The position numbers and the translations under genes are program-made. Shown here one piece after another: positions 26,489 to 36,880 of a DNA stretch of 64,000 nucleotides. The stretch's first letter is position 1. Each line of letters starts with the position of its first letter. Location of the stretch: contig JAJNNQ010000040.1 of NCBI GenBank assembly GCA_027886175.1, positions 23,084,001 through 23,148,000 of the forward strand, in the 5' to 3' direction. The stretch is from Phylloscopus collybita (Eukaryota > Chordata > Aves > Passeriformes > Phylloscopidae). The notes under the pieces were generated by a model. It ran no database searches, was not told the DNA's origin, and saw only the letters and a list, made by a program, of their open reading frames with translations.

Positions 26489-28079
26489 GTTGAGCAATCT
26501 TGAAAGTTCAACCCTGTCTCAGGAATCCTGGGAATGTGCTGCTGGCTTGTCAGTGATTCCTCTTTGAAGAGAGAAGCTCTTCACAGAGACCTGCATCCCA
26601 ATTTCCCTAAGTCAAACAATTTCTTCCATGGTGTCAGGCAAATGCTCCCCAGTCTCTTCTCTTTCGGAAAATATTGTAAATCCCAGGGCCAAAAATGTGT
26701 GGCTGTGCACTCAGTTGTGGTGTGTTTTGTGTGCATCAGCCTTCTGATTTCAATGAAAAATCAGACTCAGTGGCCTCTTGGCCACTATGCTTAAGAAAAT
26801 GTAATTTTTTTTCCTGTAAAATTGTGATAAGGAAATATTCAGCTGGTTTTCCTATGTTTGTAATAACAGATGTTGTTGGACATTTTGTCTGTGCTCCTGA
26901 ATGTTCACTAACTCAAGAAGATGCATTGACAAAGGGAACCTCTCTGCCCTTCAGATCCCAAGTTAGCTTGTGGTTTGAGAAACAGAAGGGAAAATCCATA
27001 TTCTACCTCTTAACCAGGTGTACATGGTTCAGAATTAGACTAACCATAAGGACAAATTTGCAGTGATATTCTGAAGACAAAAAATGCACTCAACAGAGTT
27101 AAGACAATTCAAGACATGAGGAGTTAATGGTGATATATACACCCCAGCCCTTAGCTGTTTTTATCTACTGATGATACTGATCATTTACAGCAGCTGGTAA
27201 ACCTGACTGGTTTATTATTATGGCCAGTTCCAACTCATTATTGTCTCTCATTTGACCCCTATTTCAAGTAAGAAATGGTCTGTGACTTTAGAAGTTATTG
27301 CTCTTTATCAGAAGAATCCTGAATTCTGTTAAAGAATTGTTGGGACCTTGTTTTGTCAGGAACAAAATCAATAGCACCTAATAAAAAAGTACTGGTATTC
27401 TGAGAACAGAGCTGACATTGTTTTTACTTCATAAAAAACAAACTTATTAACAAGATTAATGTGCCTAGAGCAAAATTTCTTACAACTGTCCATTAAAAAA
27501 AAGAAGACCACATAACCACAAAGAATAGATCCAGCCATCTTCCCCCCAGCCAGCTCATTCACTCTTCCTGTCCTTCATGTGCACTGCTCTTTCAGAGCCC
27601 AAATTCAAGTGCATTCACTGCAGATTCACCTCACTCTTTGCCCATTGGTTTCCAATACTGTCACTTTTCTCATGCAAGAACATTTTTCTTTTCTGCAAAC
27701 TATTGCATATTCCCCATCCATCCTAATTTGTAGCTCATTTATTTTCCCCATCCATCTTTATCCCATCCTATGTACCTCTTTGAACATTGTTTTCATGCTC
27801 TCTACTTGGGTTTTAATCTCAGGCTACCTCTCTTCTATTCAAACACAATGTCCAGCACTGAAGTGTGACTGGCTTTCTTAAGTCTCAACCTATAAAAAAA
27901 CTGAGCCTGGCTCAGCAGCAAGTTTATAGCCTTACTACTTAAAATGTTGTTACCATGAAAAGATCTCCTGGTTCTGTGTGTATAATAACTCCCCACAGGG
28001 GCAGGCACAGCCAGGTTTCAGTGCTGGCTGTCTGGCAGAGTGAGGGCCCTCACTCCGGCGCCTGTCCCATGCACAGCCC

Positions 28080-28147
28080 AGCTCCACAGGACACTGGTAC
28101 ACAGCCCGGGCACAGCTCCACAAGAAGCTGGGACACAGCCAGGGCTG
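28080..28147. repeat. 34-bp tandem duplication
   Basis: Two diverged copies start with AGCTCCACA at 28080 and 28114 and share ACACAGCC near their ends. Confidence 0.6.
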
Positions 28148-29010
28148 AGCTATATAGGGATCTGGGATGCAGGGAGCTGGTGGGCAGAAACATGCACAAA
28201 GGTAGAAAGAAGCAATCTGGACACACAAGATCCTGCTGGTCCATCCCTTCCCTTCCCTTCTAGAAAAAAAAAAAAAAAGTAGCAGAAGCCTCTGTGGCAA
28301 GTCCTCCATCTCTTGCAGAGATTTTCAAGACGGACACGGGAAAAAAGATTTGGGAGATACAGCAGCAACAAAGGATGAGGAAAGAGGGCATGTGCATGCT
28401 CATCAATTCCTGACAGGAACAGGGTTGGAGGGAAAAGCTTCCTGATGACCTTCAACAAGCAACTGAAGCATGAATATGGCAGCTAATTGAGAGCAGAGTT
28501 GATTGCCTCCACAGCACTTAGAGACTCCAGATAGAAAAACACAGAAGAAACCTCAAAGCAATATGTGATATTATAAAGGACACAGTCAGAGAGGGTTAAG
28601 GTGTTAACCCTTCACCATGATAAGCAGCAAAATGCTCAAACATTAATTTAGAGACCGGAGCTGAAGGGCTTGCACCTTTTTGCCTACCAAAGCCTTTGCA
28701 GCAAATAGGCATTTTTCCAGCGTACAGAATTGCAAGACAGTAAACTATCCCTGGACATTTGCAGGGGTCTGGAGTGTTGATCAGTAAACTGTAAAATTTC
28801 TTTCATTCTCCGATGGCTCTTTGTAGGCTCCTGCATATTTTCCCTGTGGATGTGATGGCAAATACAAGATTAGCGATGTATGCACATTTTTAATTTATCC
28901 TTAGAAATTTTAATTGTACCTGCCTCAAAATAAACTGTCATCTCTTTAATTTCTTAGAGAGAAGAAAGCATTTTAAAAAAGATAGCCACTCTGGCTTTTG
29001 TTGTCCTGTT

Positions 29011-29052
29011 GCATGTGTGTTTGTGTGCGTGTGTGTGCGCGTACGTGCGCGT
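29011..29052. repeat. (TG)n/(CG)n alternating purine-pyrimidine tract
   Basis: From 29022 to 29052 every base alternates pyrimidine and purine (TG, CG, TA steps), with several CGCG steps. This is the classic sequence type for Z-DNA formation. Confidence 0.8.
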
Positions 29053-31679
29053 CTAGGAGTGCTACGGCAGGTGTTACTCAAGGATGTGTTGACACTGAAA
29101 TTCCTGTTTATTGTCAAAGCCATCATTGTGCATCAGGTTCATTTATTATCTGACAATGTGGATAGTTTCCTTCTCTAAATCAACCTGCAGGCACATTTGT
29201 GTGGAGCTCTAAGATGAATTCGGCAATAACCACCGACCACAGCCTGGTCTGGCACAACCCAATTTCAGCCACAGGCATATCATGTACCTTTCATCCAAAG
29301 CAAACAGGAAATAATAATGCTTAAGTCATCTCCTAGCACTGCCATGAGACATAGATGGTAATACAAATACTTAACATCATAAAATGAAATTAATATTATG
29401 TCCTTTAATAATGCAGTCACTTTATAACAGAACTATTAATAATGAGCGTCATCTTACTTTTATTAATTCTAAAGTTATAACAGTTACACCAGTGACATTA
29501 AATATGTAACCAAAAAAATCACCACTGAGAACCACAGAAATTTTGAGCTGTACTGAGGCCCCAGCACTTCAGAATCCCGTGTTCCTTTGTCTGTCCTTAG
29601 TCCCTCTGTCCATGACAGTATTTATAGCATGTGGTCACATGCTGAGGAAACTTGGATGGTATAAAGGCACAAGAATAACTATAAATGAAGCAAAAATGAG
29701 CACCCTGGAGTAGCAACAATAAGAAAACCAGAAGGCTTTTGGAAAGCAGTGCATTTTATTCCCACATCTCATTCTACTGTCTTCCACTGACAATATTAAA
29801 ATACCTCAGCACGAGGCAGTATTTTTATTTTATTGTGCGACAGTGTCTGTTACTGAAAAACTGGATCGCATTTGCCAAATTCCCATTTTAATTTAGGGAA
29901 TTTACAGGTAAAAACAGAATACAATATAATCACATTTTGACTATACATGCAAATGTACAACATTGTAACAGCAGCTTTTTTAATAGTCAAAACTGTTTGA
30001 ATTTCCACAGATTTCTACTAATAATTTACAACAGTAAGTGGCAAAACATTTAACATCCCCCCCTCCCAGGAAAAAGTCCCGAAACAAAAGTCCAGTGGGA
30101 GAGCTTCCTACAGCACGTGTCAGTCATGGTGTGTGCACTATGGGATCTAGGACTGGCATCCAGGTGGTAAGAAGACCCACATTTTTTGTGGGCAGAAAAC
30201 AGCACAGTGAAGACAGATCAGAATTGTGGGTTTCTCTCCAGCCATCTGTATGATTACAATGTAGCTCAATATCGCAAGGAGTTCAGTAACACAGCAACCG
30301 TAAGTCATAGGCACAAACTTCTTTAGTCTAGGATGCATTTGAAAAACTAACAAAAGCCCTATTATATTAGCCAAGAAACAATAAATAGTACTTTTATTGA
30401 AAAGATCCCATATGGAGCTTGAACAGAAGGTAAACGTATTTTGGCGCACAGCCAGTACCTCTTAAACACAAGCTATACATAACATGTCATGTACAGAGCT
30501 CCGTGCCCTGTCCCCCAGCTCAGCAGCTACAGGCTTTTAGCATACATGTCCTTTTAGCCATCTCTTTCAAAATTCATGGGTGATGCCAGGTCAGCCAACT
30601 TCTGCAATCATTCCAAAAACACACTGGCACAGCACCTGATGTTTCTGCCTGCATTTATTGACAAGAACCTAAAGCTCCCCCAGAGAGCACTTTTGCAAAT
30701 ATTCCCTGCTGGGCAAATTGCTCACTTCAGACTGAACACGCTGTGAGACTAATGCTGCCTGCTCGGCTGGAGAGAGCACTGGGCTACGCACTGCTTAATC
30801 AGGGCTGTGGGAATAATTGATTTTCAGTTCAGTGGCTTAATAGATAATAATAAATAATTATTAATAACAACAATAACAATATTAAAAACAACAATAACAA
30901 CAAACTTGGTTCATTTTTTCAGAAAATGGTAACAACTTGTTTCAGTTTGTTGTCAAGGTGGCCGCAATGGCTGCAGCACCCTTTTGGGGTGAGAAATACC
31001 CACAGTCAAATCTTTTCTCTGTCTAGTCTGAGCAAAGGTTCCACCCAAGTACTTCCACCTACCAAAAGGATATCTTCAGGTGAAGAAACTCTCAAACATT
31101 TGTTTCCACAGCCTTTCCAGTTAAACAGATGTGGGACAAAATACTAGCATACCCAGCAGAGGCCTCGCTGGAGCGCCTGCCTCCCATTTCCCACAGGAGC
31201 CCTTGAGTGTCCAAGGGGAGAGGCAGCTCTGCCCCTCCCAGCCCGTGGGGACACGGACAGTCTGAGCCCTGGGGAGCTGCTTCTACCAAAGGCATGGATG
31301 TCCTTGTGCCAAACACACTGAGCATCCTGCTCCCCAGGCACTCAGCCATGGGATCTGCCGGAGCACCGGGCAGCTCCTGCTGCCTGCCCGCACTTTGTTC
31401 CACGGGACAGCACAGCACAGGGACAGCAAGGGCGGATAGGCACAAAGCCACCCACCAGCACACGGCTGGGATGTAGCAGAACTGTCCTGCAAAAGCACCC
31501 CTGGGAACTTCAGAGTGACCCCAGCTCTGCTCTCAGCCTCTGCTTATGAGAGAATGAATGGAGAGGACACCCGGGTTCCAGTCCAGGCTCTGATTCATCC
31601 GTCTTTAGGGTACAAGGAGGGATAACACAAGGCACACACTTTCTCCCTAAATTTTTATAGCCCTCCCAAATCCTGTCAA
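29053..31679. other. Non-coding DNA downstream of SLC35D3
   Basis: AT-rich sequence with an (AAT/AAC)n microsatellite (30840-30905). Several AATAAA hexamers read on the minus strand (for example near 29755, 29825 and 30393-30398), any of which could end a long SLC35D3 3'UTR. Around 31150-31480 the DNA is more GC-rich but I see no gene. Confidence 0.5.
30840..30905. repeat. (AAT)n/(AAC)n microsatellite
   Basis: Imperfect AAT, AATT and AACAAT units over about 65 bp. Confidence 0.8.
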
Positions 31680-32467
31680 TACATACCAACATTTCCAAAC
31701 TCTTTTATTTGAGTCAAGCTAATATCTCAAATGCTACATGTAGTTAAAGCTCATAGATAAACATCCTTCTTTTGCCAATCAAAGCTTCTCAGGAGCTCAG
31801 GTCTGGTTCTGCTTTCATGTACACCACCACGAGACTAAAGTATTTCTGCTGAAGACACAAAGCACCCAATGTAAATCAGGTGCAGGCCTGGAGGGCTTCA
31901 ATTTGTCAGATAAGAGAGTGATTTTACACCAATGTAACTGAAGTGGCACGACCTCTAGCTCGGTTGCAATTGTATTGACATAGAGGAGCACAAAAAGTAC
32001 AGTTAACACGAGCTTATATTGTAGGAATTAATTATGAAGAGTACCTATAACTGGATGGACACAGATACAGAAGCACATTGACAGAGCCTCCAAAAGTGTT
32101 AAAATCACCAGGCTCCAGACACAATCTAAGGTACAGGCCACTGCTGTGTCACTGGCACTGCCAAGTATCTCAATGGCACTGATGTCCCTCATATACCTGG
32201 CTGCTACGCAAGCACCCTGTGACTTCCCACCACCCAGCCCTCTTTGTGTCTGCAGCAGTGTCAGCACCTTAGCTGAGGTGGGTCTAAAGTGACATATTGA
32301 AAGCAGCTGAAAGCAAGCCCAAAGCATGAGCAAACTATGACCTTTTGCTTTTTGACAATGAGGTAAAGTCATCCTGAATTATTTGGATTTGTAAGCATTG
32401 ATGTGGAAATGTATGCTCTGCCTTCCCCCTGTACAGAAAACCAGGTGTCTGTCCTCAAGCAATAAGT
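31680..32467 (-). other. SLC35D3: SLC35D3 3'UTR (shortest likely form)
   Basis: Region between the SLC35D3 stop codon and the nearest clear minus-strand AATAAA (31704-31709), giving a UTR of roughly 0.75 kb. Longer forms are possible because more hexamers lie further downstream. The boundary is inferred. Confidence 0.4.
31704..31709 (-). terminator. Candidate poly(A) signal for SLC35D3
   Basis: TTTATT on the plus strand, AATAAA on the gene's strand, about 760 nt past the stop codon. Use is unproven. Confidence 0.35.
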
Positions 32468-33297
32468 TTAAGGGTTTGGTAGCTCTTCATTTTCTATCAA
32501 ATAATCTTTCTTTATATAATTAGCACCCCTCACCAACCTCCAAACTCCAAGATAGGCTTCTTTCAGCGAGCTTCTGTTCACTTCTTGTGTGATGGTGGAT
32601 TTTCCCTGAACCACAAGTGCCTTGGCTGATTTCTCAGTGACGTCCTTCTCTTCCTCTCCACTCTGTCTCTGCCCTGTGGATGATCCTTCCACCACTGCTT
32701 CCTCAGCCCCCTTCCCCTGGGAGATTGTCTCCATGGCAAACAGAGCTTGGTCTCCAGCCTGCCTTTTCCCCTCCTCTTCTCTAGCTTCTTTCTCCAGGTC
32801 CTCATAGTTGCTCTGCCGCTTGGTCTCAACATACTTGGCCACGCAGTAAATGACAGACCCCAAAGTGTTGACCACAACACCAGCTATAAACAATTTTGTG
32901 GGCTCCACATCATTGAATGCCACCATGCCTACTGTGATGGTGGCTATGCTCTTCACCACCCCTACAAAGCTGGTGGTCACAGCCGAGTTAATGTAAGTGC
33001 AGTGAAGGGTGGTAAAGTTCATGGCACAGCTAATCAGGACACAAGCAATAAAGATGCATACCATGGCAGGGTCCTTCCACCCCGGGAAGGACCAGACATT
33101 GATGGAATCCATGCTGGCAAAGGAGCAGATGATGAGGAAGGGGGTGGCAGAAACAGCGATGGCATACTGAGCTGTCAGGGGTCCATATTCACTATCTACA
33201 CTGGTTTTCTGAATGAGCACCAGGTAGGCAGCGTGTATCAGCACGGCCAGCACACCTGTCACATAGCCCATAGCATCCCCAGTCAGGTCACCAGCTC
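32468..33297 (-). CDS. SLC35D3: SLC35D3, coding exon 2
   Basis: Second and last coding exon of solute carrier family 35 member D3. The acceptor reads GTGACAG|GAGCTGG (exon base 33297). Joining it to exon 1 completes a split Gly (residue 146) and gives A-G-D-L-T-G-D. This exon encodes residues 146-421. Predicted membrane helices (my reading of hydrophobicity) lie near 156-175, 188-206, 222-243, 254-273 and 279-301. The most family-like stretches are W-K-D-P-A-M-V-C-I-F, N-F-T-T-L-H-C-T-Y-I-N-S-A and V-K-S-I-A-T-I-T-V-G-M. Residues about 303-421 form a charged, Glu/Lys-rich cytosolic tail that ends with conserved K-K-D-Y-L-I-E-N-E-E-L-P. The joined coding length is 1266 nt, 421 aa, against about 416 aa in human. 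The frame stays open upstream of the acceptor into the intron (to 33430), but that part has no family similarity, so I exclude it. Confidence 0.95.
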
Positions 33298-33779
33298 CTG
33301 TCACAAGAGTCACAGAGAGAAATAAGCAGAGGTGTTGCACGTGAGACAGAAAGAGAGCAGTGTTTTGGACTCGAGGGATATTTAGGAAGTAGGCATCATT
33401 GCACTTTCCATAACCCCTAGGATTTGTCATGCTTGTCCCAAATCATGCCTCCCAACAAATCTCTTATACATTTTTTTAAGCTGGAAACATATTGAGTGTT
33501 TTTCAACCCCCCACAGCCAAAATCAGATTGCCTTCTCCCTTTTGTGAAGACACTGTGGAAGATTTGTAGCTGAAACCGCACAGTGGGAACCCTGAAGCAA
33601 CAGCCTCCCTCCTGAGCCCCCTGGCAGCCTCTTTGCAGATTAAATTACACACTGTGCATGTGCTCTGTTGTCTGAGGCAGCCCCCAGTCCAGGAGTGCTC
33701 TCGGGCCACAAAAGTGCCAGCTTTGCCCCCCACCCCACCTACACCTCGGCTGGAAAGAAACACGGGTCCTCCCGGCCCC

Positions 33780-34155
33780 GAGGGCTGTAGCTGACCCCTA
33801 AGTTTGCACCTGCCCTTATAAGATCGCACCTACCCAGCAGGGCTGCAGCTGTCCCATGGGCTTGTAGCTGGCCCCAGAACATTACATCTACCCCTGCAGA
33901 TGCACCCACCGCCATAAGAATACACTTCCCTCGATTAGGTTGGACCCTCCCTAGCAGGGTTGCAATAAAGTTGCACCTACTCCCACAGGTTTACACCGAC
34001 CCCCATAAGGATGCACTTTTCTCCTAAAGGTTGTACCGAGCCCTGCAGGAGTGTACCGATCAGATCGGGGCAGCATCCACCCCTGCAAGGCTGCACCTGC
34101 CCGCCCGTGAGGCTGCATCTGCAGCTGCCCCCCAGGACTGCACGTCCCCCGTACC
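33780..34155. repeat. Degenerate ~20-bp minisatellite in SLC35D3 intron 1
   Basis: About 17-19 diverged units of 18-22 bp follow one another. Plus-strand consensus is roughly GGTTGCACCTACCCCTGCA, alternating with units ending ATAA. Examples start near 33801, 33822, 33961, 33972 and 34090. Units differ strongly, so the array is old. Confidence 0.75.
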
Positions 34156-34238
34156 CTCGCGTCTTTCTCCGCGGGCTGGCGCTGCCCTCCCGCTCCCGCG
34201 CTCGAAGCCCAGAGGGAGCGGCTACCGCTGCGCAGCAT

Positions 34239-34318
34239 CCCGTCCCGTCCCGTCCCTTCCCGTCCCGTCCCGCCCCGTCCCGCCCGGACCCGTCCCGCCC
34301 CGTCCCGTCCCGTCCCCT
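34239..34318. repeat. CCCGT / GGGAC array, G-quadruplex type
   Basis: Sixteen runs of three or four C in 80 bases are separated by G, GT, TT or GGA. On the SLC35D3 sense strand this is GGGAC-type DNA and would be transcribed as a G-rich RNA starting about 23 nt past the exon 1 donor. Long frames through it are artefacts of the repeat. Confidence 0.9.
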
Positions 34319-34342
34319 CGGTGCGGTCGCGGCCGCGCTCAC

Positions 34343-34778
34343 CGGCCAGCGCGGCGCCGCAGGTGGTGATGAGGACGGCGACGAGGACGCCGGGCGAGGG
34401 CATGCCGTCGCGGAGCACCAGGGCGCCGGTGACCAAGGTGACGAGGGGCAGGCAGCGCTTGAAGACGACGTACATGGGGAGGCTGAGGCCGCGCAGCGAC
34501 CACAGGGTGAGGGTGGACTGCAGGGTGGCCAGGGCGGCCACGGCGGCGAAGGGGCGCGCCAGGCGGGGCCCGAAGGGCGGCAGCGCCGCCAGTCCCCGCC
34601 GCCGCAGCGCCTCCAGCCCCAGCGCCGCCGCCGCGCTGCTGAGGCACTGCAGCAGCGTCAGGAAGGCGAAGTGGTAGCGGGCCAGCAGGAACTTCAGCAG
34701 GATGTTCAGCGAGCCCGAGCACAGCCCGTGCGCCACCGCCACCGCGACGCCCCGCGCCCGGCCCCGCCACCGGAGCAT
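34343..34778 (-). CDS. SLC35D3: SLC35D3, coding exon 1
   Basis: First coding exon of SLC35D3: 436 nt, residues 1-145 plus the first base of codon 146. SLC35D3 is an orphan member of the nucleotide-sugar transporter family. From published mouse work it is linked to platelet dense-granule biogenesis and to trafficking of dopamine receptor D1; its transported substrate is not established. Five hydrophobic helices are visible near residues 10-32, 36-58, 75-95, 99-122 and 128-145. The stretch S-L-R-G-L-S-L-P-M-Y-V-V-F-K-R-C-L-P-L-V-T is essentially the family signature. The start is the ATG at 34778, with A at -3, and it aligns with the human start. The donor is GCTGGCCG|GTGAGC at 34343/34342. The exon is very GC-rich because it lies in the promoter CpG island. 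Confidence 0.95.
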
Positions 34779-35530
34779 CCTGCCCGCGCACGGCCCCGCC
34801 GCCGGGGCCCCGGCTCTGCCGCCCGCCCGGCCACCCGCCGCGGCGGCGGCGCGGGGGGACGGGGACGAGCGGAGGCAGGGGGCGGGAGTAGGCAGGACGC
34901 GCTCCCGGCAGGGCAGCCACCGCCCCCGACGTGTCCCCCCCGCGCCGCCCCCAGCGTGTCTCCCCTCCTATCTGCGTCCCCTCCCCGCCCCCGGTGTGTC
35001 CCCACGCCATCCCCAGTGTCTGCGTCGCCGCTGTCGGTGTCCCCCATCCCGCCGCCCCCCGTGTCTCCAGGTTCACCCCGCGGTATTACCCCGGAGCACG
35101 CCCGGCTCAGCGGGGATGGGAAGCCCCCCTGCTGCCCGCATGCCCTCCCGACGCCGCTCGGGTGCGGGAGGACGGGCAGCGGGAGCGGGCACCGAGGTGC
35201 TTTCCGCGCGGGGGAAAGCCGCGGGCCGCCCGCAGCTCCGCAGCCGAGTGCCACCGGCCCAAAATAACGTGGAAGAGCCGTGGGAAACCCCCAAGTTCTC
35301 CCGGAGCGGGGAGATCAGTGCAGGCTCGCGCCTTCCCAAGCAGGGATTTCTGCTTCTCCTATTCCCCAAAAGTGTACGGCCTCCCGGGAAAAAGCATCAA
35401 CCGAGCCTGCCGGCAGCATCCCTCCCAGTGCCCCCTGTTTGCTCGGCTTATCCGAGGGAGCGCCTTCTCGGGATGCGAACGGCAGAGACGGGAAGCGCTG
35501 CTAAAAAGCAGGGAGAACAGGGTTCTAGCA

Positions 35531-36344
35531 GAGGGAATTACCTTGAGAAATCACCAAAAACTGGTAGCCACACAGCTTTGGAAAGTGACGTTTTAAAGCC
35601 TGGTAAAGCTTAAATAAGTTGATCGCATCTCTCGACTTTCCATTTGAAAGTTTTAACTGGAGATGGCAATAGACCGTATCGGCTGTAAGGAAAAGGCAAA
35701 GCAAAAGCAGTTCTCTCGGGCAGCCAGTCCTCTCCACCAGTTTCCTGCAGTGTCAGGCAACACAAGAGAAGGAAAAACTTTACTTTTATTCAGAGCTGCC
35801 TCATGATCTTGAGCCTTCTTTTAACATCATCAGGACAGGCAGGGTAAAGGAGACAGGGCAAGGTTCATAAAATTAAACGAGGTATGCATTGAGTGTCTGA
35901 AGATGAAAACTGGTAATGCAGGAAAAGAAACCATAGGTGCTGGAGACCAAGTCCGGTTTCAGAACCCACTGGAAAATGTGCCAACACATTTACATCAGCC
36001 TCTATTTGGACTCACCCCAAGCCCACATGCAACACAATTTACAGCAAAGTGTGGATCACCTTGACAGTGTTTGCACATGGAAGGAAAAAACCTGCCAAGT
36101 AAGGGCAGATGGAAAAAAATCAGACTGTGCTTTCTGGAAATACTGTAGTAATTTGGACTATGCCTGAGTGTATCCTCTGGCAAAAACAATTTTGTCACCT
36201 CACCAGTGAAATTATCACTAGAGAAGTGCATCTCTGACACTGCAGAGTATCAGGCTGTAAAACTGCTTTGGGGGCTAAATATTTCCTTGACTGAAACAGA
36301 GTAACAAATGTATCAGAAACAAAATTTTTAATAGACTATATCAC
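35531..36344. other. Intergenic DNA upstream of SLC35D3
   Basis: Ordinary AT-rich sequence between the CpG island and a CR1 fragment. Nothing recognisable as a gene. Confidence 0.6.
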
Positions 36345-36880
36345 TTGTAAGGAACGTAGAATGATCATCTTAGTCCAGCTGCCTGACCAATTCAGGGCTG
36401 ACCAGAAATTAAATCTTGTTGTTAAGGGCATTCACCAAATGCCTCCTAAACACAGACAAGGTTGGGACATCGACCACTTCTCTAGGAAGCCTGTTCTATT
36501 AAAGTGCTGAATGCTTGCTTAATAAAGAAATGCTTCCAAACGTCCAGTCTAAACCTCCTCTGGTGCATCTTTGAACCATTCCCATGCATCACTTTCCCTT
36601 TTTCACTTGAGTTCCAAGGGAAAGAGATCAGCAATTCCCTATCCACTTGCCCTCCTTGGGAAGCATCAGAAAGTGATGGTGTTTCCCCTCAGTCTCCCTT
36701 GCACTGAACTAGACAAGCCCAAAGCCCGCAGCCTCTCCAGGACATGCCTTCTGGCCCTTTCACCAGCTTTGAGGTATGCTTCTCAATGCTTTCAACAACC
36801 TTCACATCCTCTTTAAATTGTGGGGCCCAGAACTGAACGGAGAACTCAAGGAGAGGCTGCAACAATACTCAGTTTGGAAA
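36345..36880 (-). mobile_element. Diverged CR1 LINE 3' fragment
   Basis: Recognisable CR1 text (as seen on the plus strand, i.e. the element's complement) includes CATCGACCACTTCTCTAGGA, AAGAAATGCTTCC, GTCCAGTCTAAACCTCCTCT, CTTTCACCAGCTTTGAGG and AATTGTGGGGCCCAGAACTG, in the correct order for a CR1 3' end. The copy is 5'-truncated with scattered differences, so it is old. Similarity fades after about 36880. Confidence 0.88.

Larger units (their letters stand above)
22291..29010. other. Intergenic DNA, no gene seen
   Basis: Non-coding. Items seen: an (AT)n run near 22317-22329, just after the LINE fragment; a degenerate TGACTTGATGA-type repeat at 22577-22640; a long inverted repeat with an A24 loop segment at 23634-23763; A-runs at about 25700 and 26464-26488; and a 34-bp tandem duplication at 28080-28147. 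No convincing coding exon. Confidence 0.55.
33298..34342 (-). other. SLC35D3: SLC35D3 intron 1 (1045 bp)
   Basis: The intron is bounded by GT at 34342-34341 (G|GTGAGC) and AG before 33297, and is phase 1. The donor-proximal half is almost entirely two tandem arrays: a G-run array (34239-34318) and a roughly 20-bp minisatellite (about 33780-34155). The remaining acceptor-proximal ~480 bp shows no feature. Confidence 0.9.
34130..35530 (-). promoter_or_regulatory. SLC35D3: CpG island and promoter region of SLC35D3
   Basis: About 1.4 kb of GC-rich, CpG-rich DNA covers the donor-side intron, exon 1 and about 750 bp upstream, with a sharp return to AT-rich sequence on the upstream side near 35,550. 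I see no TATA box near the start codon, which fits a CpG-island promoter with dispersed starts. The exact transcription start cannot be read from sequence. Confidence 0.8.

Noticed and set aside
32747..33325. 192-codon plus-strand frame
   Set aside because: It is an exact antisense shadow of the conserved SLC35D3 exon 2; no family similarity in this frame.
33298..33430. Upstream in-frame extension of SLC35D3 exon 2 with its own ATG
   Set aside because: The extra 45 residues have no similarity to SLC35D3, whereas the acceptor at 33298/33297 restores the conserved sequence.
33951..34342. Read-through extension of SLC35D3 exon 1 into the intron
   Set aside because: After the donor the frame becomes Gly/Arg/Asp repeats from the GGGAC array and minisatellite; the spliced product matches the family exactly instead.
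34011..35613. Long plus-strand frames (over 300-400 codons) across the SLC35D3 CpG island
   Set aside because: They are antisense to SLC35D3 exon 1 and its promoter, are dominated by Pro/Arg/Ser/Ala from GC-rich and CCCGT-repeat DNA, and show no domain. High GC removes stop codons by chance.
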